From an uncultured Megasphaera sp. (GTDB lineage: Bacteria; Bacillota; Negativicutes; Veillonellales; Megasphaeraceae), in contig CAKPVJ010000005.1 in assembly GCA_934193515.1 (NCBI GenBank), positions 1 through 64,000 of the forward strand: DNA of 64,000 bases, given 5' to 3'. Positions 8,821 through 17,668 of this stretch are shown piece by piece (position 1 is the first letter of the stretch; each line of letters starts with the position of its first letter). The translations under genes were made by a program, and so were the position numbers. Below the pieces are notes generated by a model. It ran no database searches, was not told the origin of the DNA, and worked only from the letters and a program-made list of their open reading frames with translations.

Positions 8821-8832
8821 GTATGCTACAAT
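8821..8832 (+). promoter_or_regulatory. Extended -10 promoter of GalT-like gene
   Basis: TGCTACAAT (8824-8832) fits an extended -10 box; no clear -35 hexamer is present at 16-18 bases. It lies 31 bases before the ATG. Confidence 0.4.
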
Positions 8833-8862
8833 AGATACAGGCATAACAAAGGAGCATCTCAT

Positions 8863-9669
8863 ATGGAACAAAAGCCATTAGAACACATTCTTGAATATAA
8901 CCTGGATATTGGCAAAACCAAACCCGATACGGTACATCGTGATGAAACCTATTGTCCTTTCTGCGATGTAGCCCATCTCCAAAACATTATGGAAACAAGA
9001 GGCCATATGATTTGGCTGGAAAATGCCTATCCGGTCCTGCGCGATTCCTGGCAGACTCTCATCATTGAAACCGATGACTGTGACGGCGATTTTTCGACAT
9101 ACGAACCGGCTTACGCTTTGCAGCTCGTTCGGTTCGGCCTGGAAAAATGGCAGCAGGTCAAGAATATGCATACATTTAAATCCGTCGTGTTTTACCGCAA
9201 TCACGGCTACATGTCCGGCGGCACGATTCACCACCCCCATTCCCAGATTGTCGGCTTCAAAAACTACGACTATCACGAAGATATTCAATTATACCATTTT
9301 ATCGGTACGCCTATTTTACAAGAAGAAGGCATAGAAATCAACTTATCCAAACGGCCGATTATCGGCTTTTATGAAGTCAACCTCATCTTGAGCGACGCCA
9401 ACAAACTGCCTGCCTTTGTACATTACATGCAAAAGACGGCAGCGTATTTCATGAACGGCTTTATCAAGCACAACGACAGCTACAATATTTTCTTTTACGA
9501 TTTTCCCGAAAACGACAATCTCTACGTCAAAATCATTCCCCGTTTTTTGACCAATCCGCTCTTTGTCGGCTACATGATTGCTCAAACATCCAATCCCAAG
9601 CATCGGGAACTGTTCATTCAAAAACTGCAGGCCAAACTCACGCAGCCCGTTTCCCCGGTCCATGCCTAA
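8863..9669 (+). CDS. DUF4931 / GalT-HIT-like protein
   Basis: 268 residues related to galactose-1-phosphate uridylyltransferases and the HIT superfamily. A zinc-type CPFC pair is at about residues 29-32, and the active-site-like HHPHSQ motif follows GGTI near residue 125. The Firmicute family DUF4931 has this layout; its substrate is not established, so nucleotidyl-sugar transfer is only inferred from fold. Start is the ATG at 8863, preceded by AAAGGAG; an upstream in-frame ATG at 8767 would add a segment with no homology-like features. Monocistronic, with a terminator at 9734-9772. Confidence 0.75.
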   Translation: MEQKPLEHILEYNLDIGKTKPDTVHRDETYCPFCDVAHLQNIMETRGHMIWLENAYPVLRDSWQTLIIETDDCDGDFSTYEPAYALQLVRFGLEKWQQVKNMHTFKSVVFYRNHGYMSGGTIHHPHSQIVGFKNYDYHEDIQLYHFIGTPILQEEGIEINLSKRPIIGFYEVNLILSDANKLPAFVHYMQKTAAYFMNGFIKHNDSYNIFFYDFPENDNLYVKIIPRFLTNPLFVGYMIAQTSNPKHRELFIQKLQAKLTQPVSPVHA

Positions 9670-9733
9670 ACATCCGGACTACGCTGCTGTTTTTTCCCAG
9701 CAGGCAGCATCGCCGCCGGGATACCTTGGAAAC

Positions 9734-9772
9734 TGCCGCATGAAAGATAGTTGTCATACGGCATCTTTTTTT
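9734..9772 (+). terminator. Terminator of DUF4931 gene
   Basis: TGCCGcATGA pairs with TCATaCGGCA across a short loop and is followed by TCTTTTTTT on the plus strand. Confidence 0.8.
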
Positions 9773-9812
9773 CTAGCATTTTTCTAAAAGCAGTATGAAA
9801 AACGACAGACAA

Positions 9813-9841
9813 AAGGGGCATATCGCTTCGTGCGAAGCCCC
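9813..9841. repeat. GGGGCATATCGC-type stem-loop in phosphoesterase leader
   Basis: Stem-loop with GGGGC/GCCCC and TCGC/GCGA pairs. On the minus strand it is almost the same as the hydrogenase terminator at 1852-1888 (shared GCACRAAGCGATRTG then CCCTTTT), yet here it sits 33 bases before a plus-strand start and no minus-strand gene needs it. Confidence 0.55.
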
Positions 9842-9873
9842 ATGTATTACATTATATATGAAAGGATTGTGTT

Positions 9874-10602
9874 ATGCGTTTATTTGCAATCGGAGATTTA
9901 CATTTATCCGGTCATCCTCCCAAAAAGCCGATGGAAATTTTCGGCCCCCGCTGGAAAAACCATTGGCAGCGGATTCAGGAAGACTGGAAAAACCGGGTAA
10001 CGGACGAAGATATCGTCCTCATTGCCGGTGATACATCGTGGGCCATGCACCTGAAAGACGCTCAGGAAGACTTGGACGAAATCAGAGTCCTGCCGGGACA
10101 AAAAATAATCATCCGCGGCAACCACGACTATTGGTGGGAAAGTGCCGGCAAGCTCAACCGTATGGACGCTGCCAACAACATGCACTATCTCTACGGTTCG
10201 ACGATCGTCATTGACAACGGGCGCATTGCCATCTGCGGCACCCACGGCTGGGTCTGCCCCGGCGACATTCATTACAAAGAAGAACGGGACGCCAAACCGT
10301 ACCGCCGCGAACTCCTGCGCGTCGAACGCACGCTGCAGGAAGCAGAAAAACTAGGCTGCCAGCATACCATCCTTCTGCTTCACTATCCGCCTGTCTGCGA
10401 TTTGACCAAACCAAGCGGCTTTACAGAACTCTTGGAAAAATATCATGTTCCCCTTTGCGTCTTTGGTCATCTGCACGGCATGCAGCCTAATACCATGTTC
10501 CCCAGATACTACAACGGAACCTTACTGCAGCTCGTTTCGGCAGACTATCGGGACTGCAAATTGCTGGAAATTACATTTGACGATACAGAGGAATCACTAT
10601 GA
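9874..10602 (+). CDS. Cytoplasmic metallophosphoesterase
   Basis: 242 residues, a single calcineurin-like phosphoesterase domain with all metal motifs visible: FAIGDLHLS, IAGDTSW, IRGNHDYWW, LLLHYPP and FGHLHGM. There is no signal peptide or membrane helix, in contrast to the membrane-bound relative at 5341-6603. This family is common in Firmicutes and is usually annotated only as a metallophosphoesterase; the substrate is unknown. AAAGGATT precedes the ATG. The stop overlaps the start of the next gene as ATGA, so the two form a coupled pair. Confidence 0.88.
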   Translation: MRLFAIGDLHLSGHPPKKPMEIFGPRWKNHWQRIQEDWKNRVTDEDIVLIAGDTSWAMHLKDAQEDLDEIRVLPGQKIIIRGNHDYWWESAGKLNRMDAANNMHYLYGSTIVIDNGRIAICGTHGWVCPGDIHYKEERDAKPYRRELLRVERTLQEAEKLGCQHTILLLHYPPVCDLTKPSGFTELLEKYHVPLCVFGHLHGMQPNTMFPRYYNGTLLQLVSADYRDCKLLEITFDDTEESL

Positions 10603-10829
10603 GCCAAATAGCAAAAAAACATCTCCTCGCCGGCATCATCTTCGGCGATACCGAAACCGGTGAATACATCTACCTTCCCGGCGGCGAAGTCGGCACAGAC
10701 CACCCGCTCTGCGTGTTTGAACACGACGGTACCAAAGAAGACGTCGATTTAGAAGAAGCCGGCCACTTGGTAGACCATTTAACATTAAAAAAATGCTGCC
10801 ATCCCACGCTGGGAAAGCGGTCGTTTTAA
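10599..10829 (+). CDS. Small acidic protein coupled to phosphoesterase
   Basis: 76 residues, not recognised. Acidic and soluble, with no signal peptide or membrane segment; it contains GDTETGEYIYLPGGEVG and ends with a basic tail after a CC pair. Its ATG shares four bases with the stop of the phosphoesterase gene, which argues that it is real and works with it. The conserved stem-loop at 10870-10918 ends the transcript. Confidence 0.6.
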   Translation: MSQIAKKHLLAGIIFGDTETGEYIYLPGGEVGTDHPLCVFEHDGTKEDVDLEEAGHLVDHLTLKKCCHPTLGKRSF

Positions 10830-10869
10830 GCAACAAAAATATAACGCCAGTATGACAAACTGCATACGA

Positions 10870-10918
10870 AGGGATTGTAACAAAATGAGAATTTTTAGCC
10901 CATTTTGTCACAGTCCCT
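10870..10918 (+). terminator. Conserved stem-loop, copy 2
   Basis: Inverted repeat 41 bases after the small coupled gene: GGGATTGTAACAAAATGAG, loop ATTTTTAG, complementary arm ending in CAGTCCC, then TTTT. Same family and same orientation relative to the preceding gene as 32-76 and 40643-40690. Confidence 0.75.
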
Positions 10919-11117
10919 TTTGCTATGCAGTTTTCAATACATAGTTTGCAATATTACGATTTATTTTCTTCAAATTTTAAACTAAAAACGGTTCGAAAGA
11001 GCATGGTACATAATAGCAAAACACGTCATATTACAGCTTCTTTCGCTTTATTGGGAAAACACCGCATCCCTCTTGGTCAAAAGATACATGCCTATATCTC
11101 CCATCGTATTCATCGAA

Positions 11118-11173
11118 TTTTAATCTAATTCTAATCGTATTTTAATTTTGTTTTAATCTTCGTATGCTATACT
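11118..11173 (+). promoter_or_regulatory. Four 11-bp-spaced TTYTAAT repeats and promoter of Rpn-like gene
   Basis: TTTTAAT at 11118, TTCTAAT at 11129, TTTTAAT at 11140 and TTTTAAT at 11151 are exactly 11 bases apart. The last copy covers the -35 position of an extended -10 box TGCTATACT (11165-11173). Tandem repeats at one-helical-turn spacing over -35 are typical binding sites of OmpR/PhoB-type response regulators. Which regulator binds is unknown. Confidence 0.55.
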
Positions 11174-11228
11174 GTACCCATATAGTGTTGGAACACTAAC
11201 TATGATACAATACAAGGAGAACGCGGCG

Positions 11229-12137
11229 ATGAATACCCTCAAGATTAACCGAATGAATGACTTTTATTTCAAATACCTTCTGGGCAGTGAACAACGCAAG
11301 CATTTGACGATTCAGTTTCTAAATGATGTACTGTATGAAAATGAAGAAACACAGATTGAAGACGTCGTCTTTTTGGACAAAGACCAGGACCCCGATTTTG
11401 AACACGAAAAACTGAGCAAGCTCGATATCCTGGCTCAGACAAACAGGGGAACACAAATCGACATTGAAGTACAGGTGCTGAAACATTCCTATCTGTCCGA
11501 ACGATTTTTGTATTACTGGGCCGGTTTGTATGGCTCGCAGCTGAAAGAAAAAGAACAGTATACACAGCTGAAGCCAACCATATCAATTATTTTACTGGAT
11601 TTTGACTATCTGCCGGAAACAGCATGGCACAACATCTATCATATTTGCAACGACCTCTCGAAACAGCGCCTGACCGACCATTTTGCCATGCACTTCATAG
11701 AAATCAAAAAATTTACGTACAGTGACATCAAGAAATTAACGAAATTAGGAACCTGGGCGGCGTATTTTTCCAACTGTGATGAGAAAGAAATGGAGGTGTT
11801 GACCATGAGCAATACAGTCATGAAGGATGTAGCCAAAGCAGAAAACGCCTTTACAAGTGATGAAACCATGCGTTACAAATACATGCTGCGGGAAAAAGCA
11901 ATCCGTGATTACTATTCAGGATTGGATGATGCTAAACAAGAAGGCATAGAGATAGGCATATCGCAAGGACGAGAACAAGGATTAGAACAGGGATTGGCAC
12001 AAGGCGCGCAGCAGGAAAAAATAGCAAATATCCTAGGCATGCTGCGGGAAGGAATTGATATTTCCGTAATAGCCAAGATTACGTCTTGTTCAGAAGCAGA
12101 AATTCAGCAGATAGCTAATGAACAATCCCGGTCGTAA
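11229..12137 (+). CDS. PD-(D/E)XK nuclease family protein (Rpn/PDDEXK_2), copy 1
   Basis: 302 residues of the family often labelled 'putative transposase' (PDDEXK_2, related to RpnA recombination-promoting nucleases). The family start NRMNDFYFKYLLGSE and the nuclease core LDILAQ then IDIEVQV are visible, giving Asp and Glu-x-Gln in place of the usual Glu-x-Lys. The C-terminal 80 residues are rich in Gly, Gln and Glu repeats (GISQGREQGLEQGLAQG), as in other family members. Start is the ATG at 11229 after AAGGAGA; an upstream ATG at 11202 has no ribosome-binding site. A diverged paralogue is at 24599-25465. No transposon ends are visible. It lies next to the Zorya operon, convergent with it. 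Confidence 0.8.
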   Translation: MNTLKINRMNDFYFKYLLGSEQRKHLTIQFLNDVLYENEETQIEDVVFLDKDQDPDFEHEKLSKLDILAQTNRGTQIDIEVQVLKHSYLSERFLYYWAGLYGSQLKEKEQYTQLKPTISIILLDFDYLPETAWHNIYHICNDLSKQRLTDHFAMHFIEIKKFTYSDIKKLTKLGTWAAYFSNCDEKEMEVLTMSNTVMKDVAKAENAFTSDETMRYKYMLREKAIRDYYSGLDDAKQEGIEIGISQGREQGLEQGLAQGAQQEKIANILGMLREGIDISVIAKITSCSEAEIQQIANEQSRS

Positions 12138-12147
12138 GTATAAGCAT

Positions 12148-12193
12148 ACAACCCCCATTAAACAATCCAAACGGATTGTTTAATGGGGGTTGT
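12148..12193. terminator. Perfect 21-bp hairpin between convergent genes
   Basis: Two perfectly complementary 21-base arms (12148-12168 and 12173-12193) separated by AAAC. It lies between the Rpn-like gene and the end of the Zorya operon, where a bidirectional terminator is expected, but neither side has a clear T-run. Confidence 0.6.
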
Positions 12194-12265
12194 GTACATA
12201 TGCAATCTTCTTATGTTGTGTACTATCATATCTTAGAAATTATTCTCGGTGTTGTCAAAAATAAT

Positions 12266-12961
12266 TTACTGAACCGTTAACTTAACCATCACTATTATGA
12301 TAATGATAAGAAGCATAGTCAGTGCCATTCCTATCTTATTTTGACTGTCATTGTTTTCATCATCGTTTATAGTGTTTAATGCTATATCTTCATCGCCTGC
12401 TTCTTCATAGAGTTGCTGCTGTGATACCTGCCATTTTTTCTGCAACGCATTTATCTGTTGTTCTTTATCATCTAATATCTTTTCAACTGCTTGCAATTTT
12501 CGTTGCAATATCTCTATCTGTACTTCTTTATCATTCAATTTAATCGTTTCATTACGCAGCGTTTTTCGCAGAGCCGTAATTTCTTTTTCGCTGTTATGAT
12601 AAATTGTTTCAGCCGCTTCTCTTTGCTGCTTTTCCGTTGCCATTGCCAATGTAAGCTGCTTTATTTTTTTCTGCAAAATTTGTTCTGATGATTGGTAAAC
12701 CGTAATTGGCGCACTGTGCTTTTTTTCATTCTTAACTGTATGGTTTTGTGATAAATCTGTTTCTGACGACATATCTCTCATTTTTTTCCACTCTTTGCAG
12801 GCAAATTTGCAAATCATAAGATATCTATTTGATTTTTTATTATAGCATAATCTGTCATCACTCCAGTAATATGGACATTCTGTAGGAGCTTTACTGTTAT
12901 CATAAATTTTTTCTATGTGCATACCGCCGCCATGTCTACCTCTCGGATTGTATCTATCCAT
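12266..12961 (-). CDS. Tail-anchored Cys-rich coiled-coil protein, fifth gene of Zorya operon
   Basis: 231 residues, not recognised. The N-terminal 60 residues hold four cysteines (29, 39, 51, 55) in a compact pattern that could bind zinc. Residues about 85-185 are a long, charged coiled coil with many Gln, Lys and Glu heptads. A 20-residue hydrophobic helix (GMALTMLLIIIIIVMVKLTV) at the extreme C-terminus would anchor it in the cytoplasmic membrane with the coiled coil in the cytoplasm. It starts 29 bases after zorD on the same strand with AGGAGTGA upstream, so it is very probably co-transcribed. It may touch the membrane-bound ZorAB motor or its tail; this is inference. No equivalent is part of the described type I Zorya set that I know. 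Confidence 0.7.
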   Translation of the reverse strand: MDRYNPRGRHGGGMHIEKIYDNSKAPTECPYYWSDDRLCYNKKSNRYLMICKFACKEWKKMRDMSSETDLSQNHTVKNEKKHSAPITVYQSSEQILQKKIKQLTLAMATEKQQREAAETIYHNSEKEITALRKTLRNETIKLNDKEVQIEILQRKLQAVEKILDDKEQQINALQKKWQVSQQQLYEEAGDEDIALNTINDDENNDSQNKIGMALTMLLIIIIIVMVKLTVQ

Positions 12962-12990
12962 ACAATCACTCCTATCTTATTACTATCCGC

Positions 12991-15900
12991 TTATACATAG
13001 TATATTTTTTTTACCAAAGGATACTGCTGCATCAAGATTTCCAATTGTTTTTTTGCAACCAACTGGACCTGACTTATTTTTGCACGCCATTTTGTTGGCG
13101 TCGTAAAATCATTTGCATTAGTAATCACTACACCGCTAAAGCGTTTATACGGATATAGCCCTTCATAAAATTTTACCGCACTTGTTACTGCTTCCAAGCC
13201 TCTAGCTCCCATATTCTTATCAGATGCTGTTTGCTTGCATTGTATCAGTAAATTTTCTTCGCCTTCCTGCTGTGCCCAAGCAATCACATCTACGCCATTA
13301 TCATAAGAATCCTTTGTTTTTTCTGCTGTATAGCCTGGTATCTGATTGTATAAATCACAAATAATTTTTTCAAAAACAACGCCTTCAATATTCTTCATAT
13401 CTTCTATCGACCAATATGCTTTAGGTTCTGTCTTTTCCTTATCAGCTTCCACCGTGTTTTGCATAATATCATTAAACATGCGCGTGCCATCCTGTTCCGA
13501 ATCGCCTGTCGGATACAGTACACTTTCACTCAATGCTCGTTTATACGTCAGTAATTGATCTAATTTTTCATCAAACGAAGCTTCTTTGGGATATGCTGCA
13601 TCATACGCAATAGGCAAGTATACATTAACATCTTTAGTTTGACCAATTCGATACACTCTGTCCGTTGCTTGATCTTCTTTAGCAGGATTCCAGCTGCGGC
13701 TCAAATGAATAACATTATTGGCCGATGTAATCGTAAATCCCACACCACCTGCTTCTGCTGATAATATTAATATATTAAATCCTTCAGATTGATTAAATTG
13801 AGCAACGATATCTTGTCGTCGTTCACTTAATAATTCTCCATTAATGGGTGGCAAAATCTGCTTGCAATACTTTTTCTTAATCAACAAATATCGTAGCAAC
13901 TGCTGCATTTTCCGACTTGTAACAAAAATAAGCACCTTTTCCTGCCGCTTTTGAATATCTTTCAATACATCAAACGTTACCTGCAGTCGTGCAGATGATT
14001 GAATAACTGCATCTGCATCCATACTATACAAGGTTTCCCTATTATATGTACTTAAATCCGGACACAACGAAATATCACGCAGCATGCCAATTGTTTTCAG
14101 TATTGTATTTTTACTTGCTTCTTTTTGCTGTCTTGCCTCATGAATCACGGTTTCATAAGCATTCCGTTGTATATCCGGCATAGGTTGTTCTAGCGGAATA
14201 ATTCGTTTTTGCGGCAGTCCTTCCAAATAATCTTTTTTTAATCGCCGTAAAAAAACAGGCTGTAATTGGTTCTGTAATTGTTTTCCTAGTTCTTCAAGAG
14301 CAGACGCATCATGTCTTATCTGTTTCAGTTTATTAGGATACTGTTCATTAAAAAATTTCAACTCTCCCAATTTACCAGGAACAGCAAAATCCATAATACT
14401 CCACAAGTCAATCCACGAATTTTCTACGGGCGTACCGGTTAAGGCAATACCAAAATCGTATTTCATCGCTTTGACCGCATTGGTAACTGCAATGCCTGGA
14501 TTTTTAATTTTTTGTGCTTCATCCAATATCATCACTGACCATTGAATTTGCCCCCATGATATATGCCGTTTGCGTAATGTTTCATACGTCGTAAGCACAA
14601 TTTGATTCATATATTGTTTTGTCAATGATGCATTCACATCAGCCGATTTCAGACGAGTTTCGGTCAAGCTTTTCTCATTTTTCCCATATAGAGCCAGAAT
14701 ATTCGTAAATACATTAAACTGTATAAATTTTGCATACTCTTCCTGCCAGTTCTTCAATAATGATACAGGAGCTACAATTAAAACAGGCGGCATATCTCCT
14801 TTATAGCACATTTTTAACGCTGCAATAAATGCAAAGGTCTGCATGGTTTTCCCTAATCCCATATCATCGGCTAATAATACGCCTTTCCATCCGTCACTCC
14901 ATTGCTTCTTAAGCCATTTTATTCCTTCTGCCTGATGAGGATATAACTGTATTTCTTCCTTAAGCCCTAGATTTTCTTTTGCCCACAACGTCCTGTCTAC
15001 TTTACGCTTACGCACATCTGCCGTATAGCTTAAATCATCAATATTATCTTTAATAATCAGTGCTATTTCTTTTTTAGATTTTTTTCCATCTTCCTTTTCG
15101 TTCGATTCTATTTTATAGGCTGTTTTTTCGATATCTATCAGTAATTCCGGCGTAATTGGATATGTCTTACCTTGCATAACAATTGTATTTTGATTTTTTT
15201 CTTGAGCAATGTAAACCTTTTGCTGTACTTCTTCTAAATTATCCGGCGTAATAATTAACTGTTCCGTTTTGGTATCCGTATAGGCCGCTGTCCCTTCTTC
15301 TGGAAGCCAGGATTCATCGATTAATTTAAGATAAGGAATGACCTTGCGAATAAATTCTCCTATTCTAATTACCCGGTCAGAATATACCGAATCATCTATT
15401 TCAAATACAGGGGCATCAAATATTTCCTGTGGAGCTACAGCTATTTGCTGAAACGTTTTTTTATCTATAGCGTCATATTTCTTAATTTCAGCTAGCCCTT
15501 TACGCACCTCCTGTTTAATAACATATTTTTTCCTATTTATGGTATAGACTGTATTCACTTTTTTTGTCCGATTCACTTGGCTATATAGTTTTTCTTCTGT
15601 AATCGGCTGCAACACATCTGACTTTTCTTTCAAAAAAACAGGAATGATGGAATATACATTATCTGCTTTTTTCTGTATTTGAATGCTTAATTTATCCGGC
15701 ACTACAACTTGCAGCGATGTTAAATAGGAATCCATTTGCAGATTTACGTTTTCCGCACACTTTTTTATTTCTGCAAAGTGTTCATAATTAAACGGGGATA
15801 GTTCTGACCGTGTCAGATGTTGAATCTGTTCATTACACAGTTCTGTCAACCGTATAATTTTATATTGTATTTCATTAAATATAAATTGACTATCGTCTGC

Positions 15901-16251
15901 AAAATGAATATAAGAACCCATTCTTTTATACTCAGCCTGCAGCACATCTTTATCCGTCTTCCATTCTATGTGGTAGCGAAAATTGTTATGCCCCATATCA
16001 CCGCTGCTTTTTAAATACATTGCATATGGGAACAGCGGTGGCAGCTGTAAGATTTCACGTTGTTTATTGGTCAATTTTACAGCCTGATCATGAGTAATGC
16101 TGTAACCATTGCCCCATACATCAGCTATATCATCCATATACAACTCTTCTAACATATCCTTCATGCAGTGCCACTGACTGCCAGCTATATCTTCTTCCGG
16201 CGGCGCAAAAAAATATCCCAGCGCCGTTACTTGCCACCATGTATCGTTCAT
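12991..16251 (-). CDS. zorD: Zorya protein ZorD: SNF2 helicase with Mrr-like nuclease
   Basis: 1,086 residues from the ATG at 16251, the effector nuclease-translocase of type I Zorya. The N-terminal ~420 residues are a family-specific region. The SNF2 ATPase follows: DDMGLGKT (Walker A, about 459-466), DEAQ box at 577-580, LTGTPVEN, and motifs V-VI in AGGVGFTIT and DRVYRIGQ. The C-terminal ~140 residues are an Mrr-like PD-(D/E)XK restriction domain with Asp988 in NGVDVIAW and Gln1004-x-Lys1006 in LIQCKQ, so the nuclease looks active. I prefer this start because AAAAGGAT lies upstream and a 19-base gap to zorC results; an upstream ATG at 16395 would overlap zorC by 125 bases. Length agrees with E. 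coli ZorD of about 1,080 residues. Confidence 0.88.
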   Translation of the reverse strand: MNDTWWQVTALGYFFAPPEEDIAGSQWHCMKDMLEELYMDDIADVWGNGYSITHDQAVKLTNKQREILQLPPLFPYAMYLKSSGDMGHNNFRYHIEWKTDKDVLQAEYKRMGSYIHFADDSQFIFNEIQYKIIRLTELCNEQIQHLTRSELSPFNYEHFAEIKKCAENVNLQMDSYLTSLQVVVPDKLSIQIQKKADNVYSIIPVFLKEKSDVLQPITEEKLYSQVNRTKKVNTVYTINRKKYVIKQEVRKGLAEIKKYDAIDKKTFQQIAVAPQEIFDAPVFEIDDSVYSDRVIRIGEFIRKVIPYLKLIDESWLPEEGTAAYTDTKTEQLIITPDNLEEVQQKVYIAQEKNQNTIVMQGKTYPITPELLIDIEKTAYKIESNEKEDGKKSKKEIALIIKDNIDDLSYTADVRKRKVDRTLWAKENLGLKEEIQLYPHQAEGIKWLKKQWSDGWKGVLLADDMGLGKTMQTFAFIAALKMCYKGDMPPVLIVAPVSLLKNWQEEYAKFIQFNVFTNILALYGKNEKSLTETRLKSADVNASLTKQYMNQIVLTTYETLRKRHISWGQIQWSVMILDEAQKIKNPGIAVTNAVKAMKYDFGIALTGTPVENSWIDLWSIMDFAVPGKLGELKFFNEQYPNKLKQIRHDASALEELGKQLQNQLQPVFLRRLKKDYLEGLPQKRIIPLEQPMPDIQRNAYETVIHEARQQKEASKNTILKTIGMLRDISLCPDLSTYNRETLYSMDADAVIQSSARLQVTFDVLKDIQKRQEKVLIFVTSRKMQQLLRYLLIKKKYCKQILPPINGELLSERRQDIVAQFNQSEGFNILILSAEAGGVGFTITSANNVIHLSRSWNPAKEDQATDRVYRIGQTKDVNVYLPIAYDAAYPKEASFDEKLDQLLTYKRALSESVLYPTGDSEQDGTRMFNDIMQNTVEADKEKTEPKAYWSIEDMKNIEGVVFEKIICDLYNQIPGYTAEKTKDSYDNGVDVIAWAQQEGEENLLIQCKQTASDKNMGARGLEAVTSAVKFYEGLYPYKRFSGVVITNANDFTTPTKWRAKISQVQLVAKKQLEILMQQYPLVKKIYYV

Positions 16252-16270
16252 CTCTGATTCATCCTTTTCA

Positions 16271-17656
16271 TCAAATACCGCAATAGTTTCGCAGCCAATT
16301 TTGCATCCGTTCTTTCCATTTTGCATACGGATCATGTGTAAGCCCATCATACTGGGTTCCAATCGTTTCACATCCACCGTGTCCAGTAATATCACTGTAT
16401 TCTATCGTCTTTTTCGTATGAAAATCACTCCGCTTTATTGGACTGTTTTCCTCTTTCCAAACCCTTATTTTAGTATTATGGCTTCCTTCACAACAGATAT
16501 ACTTGCCGATAGCAAAGACAAATAAACTTTTATTCGCTTGGCCGCTCCCCTTTAATGTGCCATACATGAGATGATCTAATTTTTCATCTACATTTTCTCG
16601 TTTTAAGGCTCTGGCTTTCCAAACCGCATCCGGCCCTAATATAGGCCATGTGTCATCCATATATTTTACATAGCCGCTCCAGAACTCTTTTCTTGGTTCC
16701 CACATAGACCGATCTGCTGTCGCATCAAAAATAGAAAAAAACAGTTCAAAATCTACACGGCATAACCATTTTTTATAAATAGCAAGAGCCCGACTGTCTA
16801 CCTGCAGCCATTTGCTGCTATCTGCCCGTGGATCTCCCAATTCTCGCTGTAAAATTTGTATCAATTGTTCCTGTTGCTGTCCATTTCTGCTTTTATCTAC
16901 AGTAAAAATAAGGGAAGATGCTACATAGCATATTAAGTTTTTATATAAATATATTCTTTCCCCTTTCTGCCCCAACACGGCTGTTTGTATCTCCCGTAAT
17001 CGTTCTAATTTATCGGCTGCAGGTACATTCGGAGAAGCAAACAGCTCTTGAATCGCATTTACTACATACTTACTCTGCCATAACGACACGGAAAATATAA
17101 TTTGTCTTAAGTACGCTTGTATCCCTTTCGTTAAATGCCCGGCAAATACATGCACTCCATTTTCATCTAATAAAAATGGTGCCTTTTGTAAACTGGGAAA
17201 ACGGGTGGCAAAATCAGGATGTTCCTGCAGACAACGGCATATCCGTTCTCTTAATAATATAGTCAAGGTATTCTTTTCTTGGTAATTTCCAAAGTACGTA
17301 AACAAAGCCTTCCGACAAGAAGAACTTTTCTGCCAATCAATTTGATCCAATACCCAGGCAGGCATGCCTTCTATTTCTGCAGCAGATATATAAATGTCCA
17401 GCAACATCCTTCGTTCTCTTCCAGTAAATTCATCATCGCGCTGACCAACAAATTTTTCTTTCGCTTTCTGAAATAATTTTCCCGCATCAAATGGATTCAC
17501 AGGCTTTATATCTGTATTGGATACTTTTTTCCACAATTCGTTCAGTAGTTCTTCCGTTTTTTTAGGCTTCACCGGCACATACCCCCGCTTATTAGCCAGT
17601 GCCATCTCCGTATTTGCCGCTTGTAGTTTTTGTACATATTTTTCTAACGAAATCAT
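16271..17656 (-). CDS. zorC: Zorya protein ZorC (EH_signature domain)
   Basis: 461 residues. Assigned from position between zorB and zorD and from an EH_signature-like C-terminal half: ELGDPR, then DRSMWEPRKEFWSGYVKYMDDTW and a following LFVFAIGKYI segment, the conserved arrangement of this domain. ZorC is known to bind DNA and to cooperate with ZorD once the ZorAB motor detects phage entry. The N-terminal half is helical with no recognised motif; the last ~60 residues are basic. Twelve bases separate it from zorB. Function is by analogy with the E. coli type I system. Confidence 0.8.
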   Translation of the reverse strand: MISLEKYVQKLQAANTEMALANKRGYVPVKPKKTEELLNELWKKVSNTDIKPVNPFDAGKLFQKAKEKFVGQRDDEFTGRERRMLLDIYISAAEIEGMPAWVLDQIDWQKSSSCRKALFTYFGNYQEKNTLTILLRERICRCLQEHPDFATRFPSLQKAPFLLDENGVHVFAGHLTKGIQAYLRQIIFSVSLWQSKYVVNAIQELFASPNVPAADKLERLREIQTAVLGQKGERIYLYKNLICYVASSLIFTVDKSRNGQQQEQLIQILQRELGDPRADSSKWLQVDSRALAIYKKWLCRVDFELFFSIFDATADRSMWEPRKEFWSGYVKYMDDTWPILGPDAVWKARALKRENVDEKLDHLMYGTLKGSGQANKSLFVFAIGKYICCEGSHNTKIRVWKEENSPIKRSDFHTKKTIEYSDITGHGGCETIGTQYDGLTHDPYAKWKERMQNWLRNYCGI

Positions 17657-17668
17657 ATTCCATCACCT

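Noticed and set aside
11229..12137. Rpn-like gene as a true transposon
   Set aside because: No terminal inverted repeats or target duplication are visible; the 'transposase' label of the family is historical.
16252..16395. Longer ZorD start at 16395
   Set aside because: It would overlap zorC by 125 bases; ATG 16251 has a good ribosome-binding site and gives the family length.
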